64,000 nucleotides of DNA from Cristatella mucedo (lineage: Eukaryota > Bryozoa > Phylactolaemata > Cristatellidae). The stretch is taken from NCBI GenBank assembly GCA_009760855.2, contig WPIO01000090.1:750001-814000 (forward strand), written 5' to 3'. The notes under the pieces are model-generated. The model was not told the DNA's origin and made no database searches. It saw only the letters and a program-made list of their open reading frames with translations. Position numbers and translations under genes: made by a program. Below are positions 23,280 to 34,914 of the stretch, piece by piece. The stretch's first letter is position 1. Each line of letters begins with the position of its first letter.

Positions 23280-23590
23280 GAGTCTAGTTCATCAATTCCA
23301 TGTGTCACCTAAATGGCTACATTAAAGAGGGTCACTAGTTACCTCTTCTTGAAGTTCATACCATCATAAAAAAGGCAACTAGTCCTTTGGACCTTATTTA
23401 CAAGGACCTGCTTCTACGATGCCTAGATTGGCCACGGCCATGTAGGAATCGCCCCTTAAATGTGTCATTAGCTTCAAGTCAGATACCAGAACTAAAAATA
23501 AGGCTTTAGTCATGATGCGAATCTAGAAAGCAACAGAGGATCAATATAACTTGAGCAACTTTCGCCCTGACTCCCTTCTGGAGTCATCTC
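23280..23590 (+). mobile_element. L2-A LINE remnant, RT finger region
   Basis: Plus-strand sequence 'ggcaactagtcctttggacc' and 'ctgcttctacgatgcctag' correspond to the KSALDPIP and LLLRC codons. They are followed by a decayed PFKKAVV equivalent and 'gatcaatataacttgagcaa' (DQENLSN). Only this piece of the RT is identifiable. Confidence 0.65.
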
Positions 23591-24684
23591 TGTAGTGGCA
23601 GTGGCCGCTTTTAATGATTTCCCTCCGGTCCGTTTCGAACTTCGATGTCTGCATTCAAGGAGGCAAGGGTTGGTGGGTTGTCAAAGTCTATTCTCTAACG
23701 AAAAAAATGAAAAACAAAAAGACAGACGAAAGGGATAATGAGCAGCAGGCTAATATTTAAGTATTAGCTTGTTTTTAAAAATATTTTTTGTGTGCACACT
23801 GCCCAGTTTAAAGCAACCGTTTAAATTAAAATCAATTTCCTATCGATTCTCAAATTGAATGCTGAAGCATTTTAAAAATTATAGCCGTCAGCAATAAGAA
23901 AGGTAGTATTGATCGTTGTTTATTAATGTGAAAAATTACGTGTTGGTTCAGTTCCCAGCCGACGTCTAAAGTTCAGACGACATGATATTTAATTGACTAG
24001 AACTTGGCTTGCATTTGTAAATAGCTATGCCTACAAAATCACTATCGGTTTTCTGAAGTTGAAGAAATTTTCCTAGTTAGATGAACTGAAGACACTATTA
24101 CTGCAATCATTGAAATATATTGTTCATGAGAAGTGAGAGGGAAGTAATTTGTTGCGTCTCAGAGTTGTTATTTGAGGAAGCTTCGAGCTCTCAATGCAGC
24201 CAGTCATTTGTTAGGAGCCCAAAATAAGTTCTGGCTTTTGACATCAGCATTCCACAGTGGAAGGTCAAATGTCAAGGTAATCATCTTGAGCCTTACTATG
24301 TGCCTGAGGCTCGTTTATACTATTTTAGGCATTCGTTGAATAAATTTGACCCACTAGAATTGAGATGACTAAGATGACTAAGTAGATTTGCCAGCTGAAG
24401 GACACTACACCGACTATCTGGAATCTTTATAGTCAGAATAATGCCCTTCGGCTGGCAAATCTTGTTCGGTCACCGAAAGTGGCAGCCGTAGATGCTAAAG
24501 CTTCTAACCACTATACATAATATTCTGCTAAAGAAACCAACAATGATTTTCGAATGACCTTTTAGTCACTTGAATCTTGAAATTTGATATGGTTCTGTCA
24601 TGTTTTAAGCACGTGATTCCTTGACAGTTCGTTTTTTCGGAAAGTTAATCCTGTTTGCAGATTCAATACAGCAGGTAATTTTGA
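23591..24684. other. No recognisable feature
   Basis: About 1.1 kb of AT-rich unrecognised DNA. Confidence 0.5.
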
Positions 24685-25465
24685 ATCAGGAATCTTGGCT
24701 TGTTTAGGTGAGGATCCCGCCTCTAAGTTGGTTTATGCATTTGTTACTTCCCGCATTGACTTCTGTAACTCACTGCTCGCTGGCCTACTGGCATGTGCAA
24801 GCAGGCGATTATAGCTGCTGCAAAACTACCCAGCTAGGTTAGTCTGTCGTGAGCTTCATAGTTGCCATATCACTACTTCTCGTCGATATGCACTGGCTAC
24901 CAGTCTGGCAACGAATCGAATTCAAGGTTTAGTCATTGGCTTTTAGGTGACTTCATTCTTTGGCTCCAGCCTATCTCTAAGATCTACTCCCCAAACAGAC
25001 CAAGCATCATACCACATGCTTTTGGGAATCCTATAGTTTATTACTACCGCGTACAAACTTCAAATCTTTTGCAAAACATGCATTTAGTTCGTATGCTCAT
25101 AAAGGCCGCCAGTCACTCCCGACTTGCGTCAAGACATCCCCTGATTTGACCACATTTACAAACAACTTAATAAGATGCCCATTTAGGACAGCATTTAGTG
25201 GATCCATGTGATTCATCTGAATTCGTTGTTGTGCACATGCTGTGCATGCTGCCACTAGCAACACTTGCATGATGACCATGTGCATATCAGCCCTTACCAT
25301 TTTATTAAGGTCGTTTACCAAGCATGATATTTCTCACCATTCAATCACTCTTTCGTTTACAGGAGATGTAAAGTGCCTAGAAAAAGACTGAGTTATCTGA
25401 GGGTGAGTTATCAAGTGCATTATTATTGTTATTGTAATTATTACTATTATTATTATTATCAAATA
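24685..25465 (+). mobile_element. L2-A LINE, 5'-truncated, with tail
   Basis: Starts near the RACLD codons ('cttgtttaggtgaggatccc'), then SRIDFCNSLLAGL, the NYPARLVCRELHS equivalent, the HWLPVWQRIEF region and the LSDLL region. The 3' UTR follows (catgctgccactagcaaca). The tail has 'aaagtgcctagaaaaagact', 'ttatctgagggtgagttat' and a long interrupted (ATT)n. One strand base change converts the stem GGCGCT to GGTGAG. Confidence 0.88.
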
Positions 25466-26499
25466 AAATTTCCATTAAAAAATCCTGCTTATAAAGTAGA
25501 CCAACCCATACTCACGGTCCGCTTGGGAATGCATCTTTCAAAATGAGCTGCAAGTTAGTACCAATTTAACTATTTTAAAACATAAAAAAGCTACATGGTC
25601 TCACCTGATGTTGTGTTGCTTGTAGCTTGAATCGTGCAGTCCTGCACGCCTATTTTGTCTAAGCGACATGCATCTCTTTATGTTGTTTCCAAATTTCTAA
25701 ATCATAAGCAAATTACAATAGGTAGCAATTACTTGACCGTTTATCGTAGTGATAATAACTGGAAAATTGCTCAAAGACTCATAGTGCTAAAGTGACTAGG
25801 TACAACTTAGGTACTCTAACTTCTTCCACCTTGCATGGCTATCTGTTTCGTTCAAGTCTCATTGTTTGACATTGATATATCACTGATATATTTTTAATAT
25901 CAACAAAATCTGCCTATTAAGAAACCCGCTTTCACGACAGAGGCCGTGTTTGAATTGTGCATTTGAGTGATCCTTAGTGCTAACTACAAGAGGGGGTGCT
26001 AAACGAAAAGTTTTCTCAGCTGCTATACACAAAAGGCAGTGAAAGTTGCTGAGAAGTTTCATTTTATGGTACCTGGGCCAATTGCTATCATATCATGTCC
26101 ACTTATTACAATGGGTTTATTATAAGCTCAACCTTACGCTCCAAGCAACCGAGTATCAGACCTGCTTCTTTTATCCCTCGTTCGGGTGGATGATCCTTTT
26201 AACCTCCAACCCATTCTCTTTTGTTTGCAGGTCATACTGCCGCTTGGAAACTTCATTCCTATCCATGCTGAGGCAGAATTTTAATTGCTATTCTTGTCGA
26301 GCTAACAAAAGGTCGTTCTAGGTCTTATATCCCCAAGGCACATACAGTTTCTACCCTGCTGCCATTAAATTGGCATAAGATGTTATTCGTTATGATTCGA
26401 GCCGTTTACTAAAATCATTATCTTCATTATAATAGTGCTAATGATGCACTTGAAGTACTGTCTTCGCATAACTAAATTGTTTCCAATAAATTGAAATTT
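25466..26499. other. No recognisable feature
   Basis: About 1 kb unrecognised. A plus-strand frame of 91 codons (26,046-26,321) is hydrophobic and Tyr/Leu/Phe-rich but has no identifiable domain, and I do not call it. Confidence 0.45.
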
Positions 26500-27285
26500 T
26501 TTGCTTAACAAGCTTCATTCAGAAGACTGCCTCTACAGCTAGCCATCACATCCAATCCCTATCCAAGATTAGAAGCTGTCTCCCACAGTGGCTTGTAAAA
26601 AAATTAACTAGCTCTTTAGTTCTGTCTCGACTTGATTATTGTAATTCCCTTTTGGCTGGGCTACCAAAGAAAGCTATTATGCCACTACAGCGGACTATGA
26701 ATATAGCTGCAAGGCTGGTCTTCAAGTCCCAGCGGTTTGAGCATGTGTCTCCTTTTGCAGTAAGAGCTAGAATGGTTGCCGGTTGAGCAAAGGATACAGA
26801 GCAAAGTTCTCACGCTGACCCACAAGGCCCACCACGGCTTGGCTCCTTCATACCAAGCTGAACTGCTGCATCAGTTTCAGCCTGTTCGCGCCCTCAGGTC
26901 CTGTGTGGACTATAAATTAGCTGTCCCATTCCTCGGCTTAAAGACAGTTGGCGACAAAAGCTGTAGCTCTGAAGGTCCTAGACTGTGGAACTCGCTTCCA
27001 CAATTCTTACGCAACGACATCTACTCTCCAACTGCCGACTATGGCTCATCTTTTTCAGCGGTCCTGAACTGCTACTTCTATGCTACTCACTACCTCAACT
27101 GCTCTCTTAACTCTGCTATGCTTCCCACTTTCTCTTTGTTTCGTGAGATGAAGTCTGTTGGCTACCGAATGCGTACCAAAAGCCGCTTAGGCTGTGAGTG
27201 CTCTATACAAAACTCTCCTGTGTAACACTCACATGGTCTTTATGAGTTTGTGGAGTTACTGACGGAGATACACTATGGATGATCA
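26500..27285 (+). mobile_element. L2-B LINE, RT C-terminus and 3' tail
   Basis: The best copy of the second L2-like family. In order: SRLDYCNSLLAGLPKKAI (about 26,627-26,680), a decayed NIAARLV block, LEWLPVEQRIQSKVLTLTHK, HGLAPSYQAELL, RLWNSLPQFLRND. A 149-codon frame at 26,776-27,225 is open. The 3' end is 'tttgtggagttactgacgg' and then GAGATACAC. There is no (ATT)n and no AAAGCGCC stem, which separates it from L2-A. RT catalytic motifs lie upstream and are absent. 5'-truncated. Confidence 0.88.
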
Positions 27286-27329
27286 GTGGTGGCATTCCGG
27301 ATGACAACAAGCCTACCAAGATAGGGGTG

Positions 27330-27745
27330 AAGATCAAAGTGTGGTCATGCAATCGTGGCTATTGACAGCATGCAGGTTTTGCCCTCAGAACCTGTAAATG
27401 TCGAATGACATGGAGTCAATAAATGATGTACTAAATTGATATGTTTTAGTTCCTTTTTACATTAGGTCAAGTCATTGGATATCGCGAAGCAAGTGATTTC
27501 CAGTCATTGGGTACTCAAACTGAAGACACGGTCTCAAACGAATTTCAAGTTTCAAGAATTCAGTTGGCATGCTATATAGGTAAAGATAACTTGAGCTCCA
27601 TAACACCAGTGTTACTATGTTTAAGCTGGCAGGGCAGTAGATTAGATAAGCAAAGACTGGAGTGACATAAAAAAAATGTGACAGCCTAAGTCAAGGCCTT
27701 GCTAGACTGGGAGGCACCGCTGGTTGGTGAACACGGATGGTACAC
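27330..27745 (-). mobile_element. L2-A LINE remnant, 3' UTR and ORF end
   Basis: Minus-strand copy shown by 'aatgtcgaatgacatggag', 'attaggtcaagtcattggat', 'ggtctcaaacgaatttcaag' and 'gtcaaggccttgctagactg', in the order expected from 12,580-12,910. The tail is missing. Confidence 0.6.
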
Positions 27746-27814
27746 TGCATACAATATATTATGTATAGCACTAATATAGTATCAATCAGCTAAACAAACT
27801 AATTTTCTTTTACA

Positions 27815-28880
27815 TAGGGTCTAACCTTTGCTTCGATTCCTCACGGCCTTCAAGAACCTCGAATTGTCTTTAATCACTTACTGCTGGTATTGATATCGTC
27901 CCCACATGAATATCAGCAAGTTGTGGTAAACTAAATGATGATAAAAACAAATTATTTCGTTATGAGCAAACCTAGTGTGACTCGGAAAGTGGAAAGGCTG
28001 ACTCTCAAAAGAAGCTCGCCAGCATAACTCCTGCTGAATTGGCTCAAAATCTAGGTTTCGTTTTCCAAAGAAAACTCTCGTTAGATGACAGCACCAGGCC
28101 CACAATCAAGTTTGTCTACTTTCAGGTACATAACATAGCTGAAATTTGGGCTTGTATGGGTAACAATCCCACGTCTAAGCTGGTCCATGCACTTGTAACT
28201 TTCCGTCTTGACTTCTGTAGCTCACTTCTGGCTGGCCTAAAGGCATGTGCCATCGGGCACATACAGATGGTGCAAACCCTGCAGTTTTGCTTGTCTTTCG
28301 TGAGCATTGCAGTTGCCACATCACTCCACTTTACACCGACCTGCGCTGGCTCCAGTCAAGCTACGGATCGCCTTCGAGTAAGTGTTGCTCACCTTTAGGT
28401 CATTTTATTCTTACGCTTTAGCCTATCTGTCAGATCTATCCCCACACCAGGCCAAGCATAGTATCATCTGCTTTTAGGTTTTTCAAAAGTTTACCAATAC
28501 CTCATACGAACACTCAAATCTTTTAGAGACCGTGCAATTAGTTCTTATGCTCCCAAAGCTTGAAACTCTTTCCCGACTTCCATCGCAACATCCCCTGACT
28601 TGAATACACTGAAAAAGAACTTACAAAACACCTACTAAGGAGAGAATTTAGTGGGTCCCTGTTATTTGTTCTTCACATCCTAATGCATGCTAAGAATGTG
28701 TCAATGATACAGCTAACCTTGCTAGCATGCTGACTCAGTGCACGTCACCCTAACTATGTTTTTATTGTTGCTTATTGAACGTTCTAGCATTGAACACCCA
28801 GTTGCGTTTCCTTTGCAGCATACTTAAATATCGCAGAAAGAGACTAAGTTCTCTGACGTGGCTTTATCAATTTTATTGGT
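27815..28880 (+). mobile_element. L2-A LINE, 5'-truncated, with decayed tail
   Basis: Begins just after motif C ('cctttgcttcgattcctcac') and runs through the KLNDDKN, AQNLGFVFQRKLSLDD, KFVYFQVHNIAEI, SKLVHALVTFRLDFCSSLLAGLKACAIGH and SFVSIAVATSLHF blocks to a 3' UTR. The tail at 28,830-28,880 is decayed ('gcagaaagagactaag', 'ttctctgacgtggcttta') and lacks ATT repeats. A 119-codon frame is open at 28,039-28,398. Confidence 0.88.
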
Positions 28881-29618
28881 AAGATGAACCCTATTGCAAT
28901 TATTGATGAGACGAACAGCAGGTGTCAGCGATCCAACTATATTAGTTGCTACTTTAAATTGCACTCATTTCTGATTGTCGATAAAGCAGTTTCCAGAGAG
29001 TCATTGCAACAACCCGTAAGCCGAAAAATGGTACTGTTGCTCTGACAAAAATTTAGGCAACTGATTCTTTTTATGCTCAAGAATTTTGTGCTCCCATTCT
29101 TGTTATTGTAATTTGCAAGAAAAACCTAGCTTTGGGCTCAGCTTTAATTAATAAAATGGAACTCAAGGAATCAACAAGTTTGACGATAAGACCACACTAA
29201 ATGAGAGATATTGTTTATTGCGGTTAAGAACGAACATATTAAAACTTTAAAGTTTACTGCATTTGGAATCACTGGGCTGATTAAAGTTATATACTTAAAT
29301 TCGATATCACTTCCTGAAGTAAAGCTCAGTATCTCGCTGCTAGACCGGGTAAAGAAATAACGGATTTTCTTGCTTAAATGAGTGGAACGTGTTGTTGCAG
29401 CTTCTAAAGTGTGAATCCGTTTTATGCTTGGTACTAATGCTATTTATTAAAGGTTACAATCACGATGTAAGAAGTAAAAGATTGCCTCCACTGAGCCTTA
29501 TTACAAGTGTTGTGACGCCGAATCTTAACGTGTGGTTGTAGTTTATCTAACATGCGTACTAAAATAATTTAAGCGCTTACCATTATACCTTCCCATATTA
29601 TTCTTTACATCCCTGTAA

Positions 29619-29621
<3 letters not shown>
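28881..29621. other. No recognisable feature
   Basis: AT-rich sequence. Nothing recognised. Confidence 0.5.
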
Positions 29622-29710
<89 letters not shown>

Positions 29711-29735
29711 TGCGTGTGTGTATGTGTGTATGGAT
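29622..29735. repeat. Compound (AT)n(GT)n microsatellite
   Basis: About 28 bases of AT followed by about 85 bases of GT with TATG and GCG interruptions. The minus frame 29,605-29,931 is inflated by it (His-Thr repeats). Confidence 0.97.
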
Positions 29736-30309
29736 TTATGTCCGTAGATTCAGCTTTAAACTTCCATGTAAACCTATGACCTAGTGACACCTGGTAGAAG
29801 CGGGTTAAAGTACTGCTTTGCTTTTCAAAATTTCTCAGCCAGGCAGGTATCGTTTGAGACATGATTGTGTCATAGGATTTCAAGGCATCTGAAGTAAATT
29901 TCCGGGCTGATGGTATTGTGCCTAGTGTCAATGGGTTGTAGCTCCATTAAGCAGGGTGCTGCCAGTACTTCAGGGGTGATAAGAGAGATTTACGAAACCT
30001 CATATATGCTAAACTGCTTGATAGGAAGCCAGAGCTGGTAGTCGAGACCTCATGAACTGTAGCATTACAAAAATGTTTCATTATCAAGCCCGCCTTTCAG
30101 AGTAAAGATTGATGTATGAACAGTAAGCTTGTATTCCTATTGATATCTCTTGTTCAGGATACAGAGTATTCAATGTAAAAAGCTGCAGAATAAGCAGTGA
30201 GTCCCGGCATGTAAGTTAAGGTAATTTAGTTTGGTCCATTACGTGAATCATGCCTCACACGTCGGTGGCCAAATTCTTGATCTTCGATTACTAAGGATGT
30301 CTCCACCTC
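29736..30309. other. No recognisable feature
   Basis: Unrecognised sequence next to the microsatellite. Confidence 0.5.
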
Positions 30310-30388
30310 AATATTAATAATAATAATGCACTTGATAAAGCGCCCTCGGAGAGCTCAATCTATTCCTATGCGCTTTACATTTCAAACA
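30310..30388 (-). mobile_element. L2-A terminal tail only
   Basis: (ATA)n, 'gcacttgataaagcgccc', 'ggagagctcaatctattcc', 'gcgctttacattt', then it stops. Either an extreme 5' truncation of L2-A or the tail of a SINE that lost its head. 'gcacttgataaagcg' favours L2-A. Confidence 0.85.
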
Positions 30389-30489
30389 TTGGGGTACGCC
30401 GGCTGACCCTCTCGCACCATTTTTTGATCTGGTTTACTGTTTCTGCTCCCTTTTACATGCTGGGTGATGTCTAACTTGCCAAGCAACAT

Positions 30490-30757
30490 AACTTACAGAT
30501 CTTTGACATAGACAGTTTTAAATTACGTATGTGATGCAGGTCTTCCTTATCGACACACAGACTTGACAGACGGCCTTGACACCATCACGAATCCAGTGAA
30601 CATGACACTCAGGAGTGCTCTTGACAAGCATGCTCACGTTCATTCTATCCGTGTACAGAGTCGTCGAGATTCCTTTCAATTTAATAGCTCTCTAGCGTAA
30701 CACTGGCTTAGTCTTTGTGGCTTTGTGGAGTTACAGACGGAGATACATTACACTTGC
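30490..30757 (+). mobile_element. L2-B LINE: EN-RT linker joined to 3' tail
   Basis: The plus-strand frame at about 30,560-30,690 reads MTLRSALDKHAHVHS. This is the TLxxxLDKHAPxK linker that lies between endonuclease and RT in L2-type ORF2. At about 30,695 it jumps directly to the L2-B 3' tail ('gtgtaacac'-like, then 'tttgtggagttacagacgg'). About 2 kb of RT sequence is absent. Either an internal deletion or two fragments side by side. Confidence 0.7.
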
Positions 30758-30890
30758 ACTGTATCTCTGTCTGTGACTCCACAGAACCACACGGAAAGGA
30801 TCGGAGTTACACGGGTGAGTTTCAGAAAGGGCACTGACAGCCTAATCGGGTGTCAGTATGCATTCATTAGCCAACATTCTTCACGCACAA
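30758..30890 (-). mobile_element. L2-B LINE 3' tail, inverted relative to its neighbour
   Basis: 'gtatctctgtctgtgactcc' is the reverse complement of the L2-B terminal motif. It is followed leftward-reading by 'gtgtaactccgatcc' and the LFREMKSVG-equivalent region. It abuts the plus-strand tail, so the two termini form an inverted repeat of about 22-bp arms separated by about 13 bp. Confidence 0.75.
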
Positions 30891-31450
30891 CACATGCACT
30901 GTATCTCCGTTTGTAACTCTTCAAAGCCGTAACTACCTAATGAGCGTTAGGCAGGATCCTTTTTTTATAGCCCACCCATAGCCCATGCGGTTTCGGTACA
31001 CATTCGGCCGCCAGCGTACTTCTTCTCACGCAACAAAGAGAATGTGTGATCAGAGGCACGAGAGCAGTTGCGGTAAAGAGAAACTATTAAGAAGCCGCTG
31101 AGGAACGCTAAATAGGACAAGCCTTAGTCTGCCGCCTGAGATTAGTTGTCGCTGCGGAAGAAGAAAGCGGGAACCATAGCAGAGGCAGGAAGCAGTTAAG
31201 GTAGTGAGTACCATTGAAGTAGCTTCCCAGAACAGCATGAAAAGATGCCCCACAGTCGGAAGTAAGTAGGTAGTTGCTGCATGAGTATCATGGGCGAGTT
31301 TTCCACGGTAGGACCTGCAGTGCTTGAGGCAACGTCACCAGCGGTCTTTTAGCAGAGGAATGGAAAGCTAATGTATTGTCCATACAGAACCTGAGGGGAC
31401 GAATGAGCGTAAACTGGTGCTGTAGTTATGCTAGGTATGGAGGAACAAAG
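30891..31450 (-). mobile_element. L2-B LINE, second minus-strand copy
   Basis: Starts with another inverted tail ('gtatctccgtttgtaactc' at 30,902) and runs to the 'gaggcaggaagcagttaagg' (YLNCSLNSAML) block, a 'ggtaggacctgcagtgcttg' block and 'ccatacagaacctgagggg' (RALRSCVDYK equivalent) near 31,400. No intact frame. 5'-truncated. Confidence 0.75.
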
Positions 31451-31607
31451 CCATGGCAGTCCAGGTATGACATACTTCGATAGCTCTTTGAATTCCACTG
31501 CCAATAGTCCTAATGTACTTGAGTCCGCATGGCTGCTTGCTTTAACTTAATTCAATTCAGTGCAAATGATACCCAGACCAGAATTGTAAAGCTCTATATG
31601 TATCACA

Positions 31608-31755
31608 TATCTATTTATTCTCTTGTAAAGCGCCCCAAGAGAACTTAAACTCTATTCAGGCACTACACATATACCTCGACATTTAAGCTTGAGATCGCAC
31701 ACTTACCTTTGTCGTGGCTAGCACCTTAACCACTGAACCAAACTGCTTTAGAAGA
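31608..31755 (-). mobile_element. tRNA-like SINE (reverse orientation)
   Basis: Reading leftward: head complementary to 'gcaccttaaccactgaacca' (A box), a diverged B box near 31,683-31,700, the stem-loop (gcgccccaagagaac...ggcac) and an AT-rich end at 31,608-31,622. The poly-C run is absent. Confidence 0.8.
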
Positions 31756-32935
31756 ACTGGCAAATACCAGCATCTAAAGCTTCTTAGGGTTTGAGCGGAA
31801 CAACCAGATGAACAGTACCTTAATCCGCAATCTTGTGATATACTTTTGAAGCTCAAAGGTTCGCATAGACTGGCGGTCGATTAGCCATAACACTGTACTT
31901 GAACCTATATGCTATAGTTACAGTGGGGATAAAGAGTTCAGTAGGTTGGAGAAGACTTGCCGGCATGCCTTTCATGGAATGGCGTCATGGATACTAAGTA
32001 CAAGTTTCTTTTGTTCTTAATATCTAGTAATACTTTACATGCCATTCAAACACTTGCGATTTACAATAAAAATAGTTTGAAGGAAAACTGGCCTCTGTAA
32101 ATATTGAGACTAACGCTTCAGAATCAATTATTAATAGTAGTCTAATAACCTATTGAAATAAGCCTGAAAGATTGGTCGGTGGGGGGCTAGCAAATGGTTT
32201 GATCTCCACTATCATTCTCTTTCATTTCAGAACAAGGAAAAAATCTCTCAGACTTGGGTATTCCAGGTCAAGGGTGAATATAGTAACACTTGCCAGTCAC
32301 TTACATATGAGCTTTGTACAGCTGGCATTTTGAAGATTTTCTGTAACCTACTTTTGAAGATGTGCTGATTCCGGAGCATTTCGTCGCTAAGAATATCAGA
32401 CTGATTCGTTTTAAAACAACGCAATAAGTTGTAGGTTTATTCATTTTCTTAGCAAGCCTTATTAATGCCTAGCCACTTATTCCTATAATTTCCATTGATT
32501 GCTTACGTTTTTGTTGGTCGCTGCAGTAAATTTAATGGGAGAAGGCCGTAGACCGAAATAATATCAAAGCTTTTATAGTCCACTTCATGATGACGATCGT
32601 AACAGTAACACAATTTACCTTTATCAAATGAGTTTATTTATACGTTTGTGCACAGCTGACTATGAGATTCAATCAGAGATGGCATTAACATATCCGTTAC
32701 AGTATGTGCAGATCCTGAAATATCTTGTACGGCTGCTTTTTAAAACCTCATTCTTAAAGTTTAGTTTGTACTAAAGAAATTATTGAACCTAGCTAAAAAC
32801 TCTAATTCCGACTGCTTATTTTGATCTTGCATTCATCTGCTTTGTCTGTGAATGACTAATCTAATAAATAATCAGCAGCAAGAGTTGGCACAGCATTCCT
32901 ATGATAGGCTACACCTGGTTTCAGTAAGAGGTAAA
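31756..32935. other. No recognisable feature
   Basis: About 1.2 kb of AT-rich sequence with no recognised element. Confidence 0.5.
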
Positions 32936-33046
32936 TGATCTCCAATCAAGGTCTGGCAGAGCTTTTGGTTTCGATCCCCGTACTATTATTGAAGCCTTTA
33001 AATAGAGATTGAGTTATCTTAGGGCACTAAGCAAATGAATTATATG
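32936..33046 (+). mobile_element. tRNA-like SINE, 5'-truncated
   Basis: Retains a B-box-like 'ttttggtttcgatccccg', 'gaagcctttaaatagagatt', 'gttatcttagggcactaag' and an AT-rich end. The A box is not identifiable. The stem is mutated (AGCCTT...GGCACT). Confidence 0.65.
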
Positions 33047-34914
33047 GAAGGAATTATACGAATCTACAGTAAAAACCCAGTGCAGTTCAAAGCGAAACTA
33101 GGATATCTGGAGTAACTTCGAATCAGTTCACCTCTTGCTCCTACTATAAAAGCCACCGCAGCAAGCTGTATCTAAAACGTCTAAACTGTTTGGCTAGAAA
33201 TTGCATTCTCCAAGCACATACTATCCTTTTTTTTGCATAGAATACTGCTCCTAACAGAGGGTTGCATCAATCGCAACACGATATTCTTAGCAATAATTTT
33301 GAATATAAGTTTTGTAGTTTTCATCCTTATACTACCAATTGCTTAGGAACATTGCGATCATCAATCGTTCTCAGGTGCCGCTGTTTTATGGCACATCGTT
33401 AACATTGTTCAATTGAACCGATTTAAAGATGAATGCATGACACAATCAATTGTATGAGCTTTAAACCTGTGGCCTACGTGAAGAGCCCGATTAGATGGTA
33501 TTTCCATTTAGGGCAGGATTAAATTGAAATACATTTTACTCATGAGTTGAGTTTAGTATAGCTTCAAGGAGATTATCAGATACTCATTAGTCTACATTTT
33601 ATACTATCTGAAGGAGAGATCCCTGAGTATAGATAAAAACCGGAACGATTTTCACGTCAAGCAATTTAGTGTGGTTCAAGCAAGTGGTCTCTAATAGGCG
33701 AATTTCTTGAAACAATAATTGCAATTCATTGCTATTACGGAACCCAGAAGCAGTTTAAGATCTAAATTATACAAACAGTAAACGCAAATGTACCTGTGGT
33801 TTGATCGCTCTTAGTTGTCTTGCTCCTCCAATCTATCGAACTTACTTTTAGGGCACAGTCCTACTTTCAGCTCGGAAAAGGCTGCGAACTTGTTAAAGGT
33901 AATTGCTAAGGAAACTCTTAACTAATTATCTTACAAATTAGTAGTACTTTTTAATTATATGAATGGGGCCATAAGCTGGCTCTGTCAGCTTACGTACTTG
34001 CAACATTGCAATACAATCTAGTTGTTTGGTTCTCAAGAAACCTTCATGGAGGGTTCAAACTTGCTCAGGGATTAAATCCACCTATGTTTAAGTACATGAC
34101 TTTGCAAATATTGAGATATTATTTGTAGATAAATTGGAAATGCTGAGACACTGTGGTGCTAATCATTACTATTATTTAATATTTAATATTAACCATTATG
34201 ATACACCACGAACATGTACTTGTAATATCTTACTAACCAGAAGGACATACATTTCTTTGGATAGGAAGACCATCAGCAGTACAGTAGTCTGTGCTCATAA
34301 TTACTGTTTCCATCTGCAATTTCATATGAGTATAATTAGAATGAAATGAATATAATTAAAATGTATAAACATCATTCTGTTACAACTATCTACATCAATA
34401 ATTGTTAAGCTACCTGCTTAGCTGTGGTTCTTCTTATTTCCCATCCTTACTATGAGTTTAAGTCCACATACAGCCCGTCCTTAAGTAGCTTGAAAATTCG
34501 CTTCTTGAAATTTGATAAACCACTGGTATGCATGATGCATAAGTTTTTATTGCGATTAAAGATAAACTAACTGCATTTGTAGAAAACCAATCTCTTTGGG
34601 TTTTGGTCCGATGGCAGGGCTGTTGATCTGAACACTTAATTAGTGGAGTATTTCTTATTCCTAGGATTGTGAGACAATTGGTTTTGCTGTGATCTTAATC
34701 AAAAAAGACTAAAACTTGCAGGGGATCCTAAACCGGAAAAAACTTCAGTCATTAGTAAGAAAATAAGTTACCATGACGAGAGTTACAACTTGATGTCCGG
34801 AATGTCATAAACTATTTACTAACAAATAATTTAAAATGCTTGATACATTATTTCTATCGAACAGCTGATTTGTTGTTTTATATATCTGCAAGTATTACTA
34901 TCTAGCATGTACCT
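33047..34914. other. No recognisable feature
   Basis: Nearly 1.9 kb of strongly AT-rich sequence, the longest stretch in the window with nothing recognised. Confidence 0.5.
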
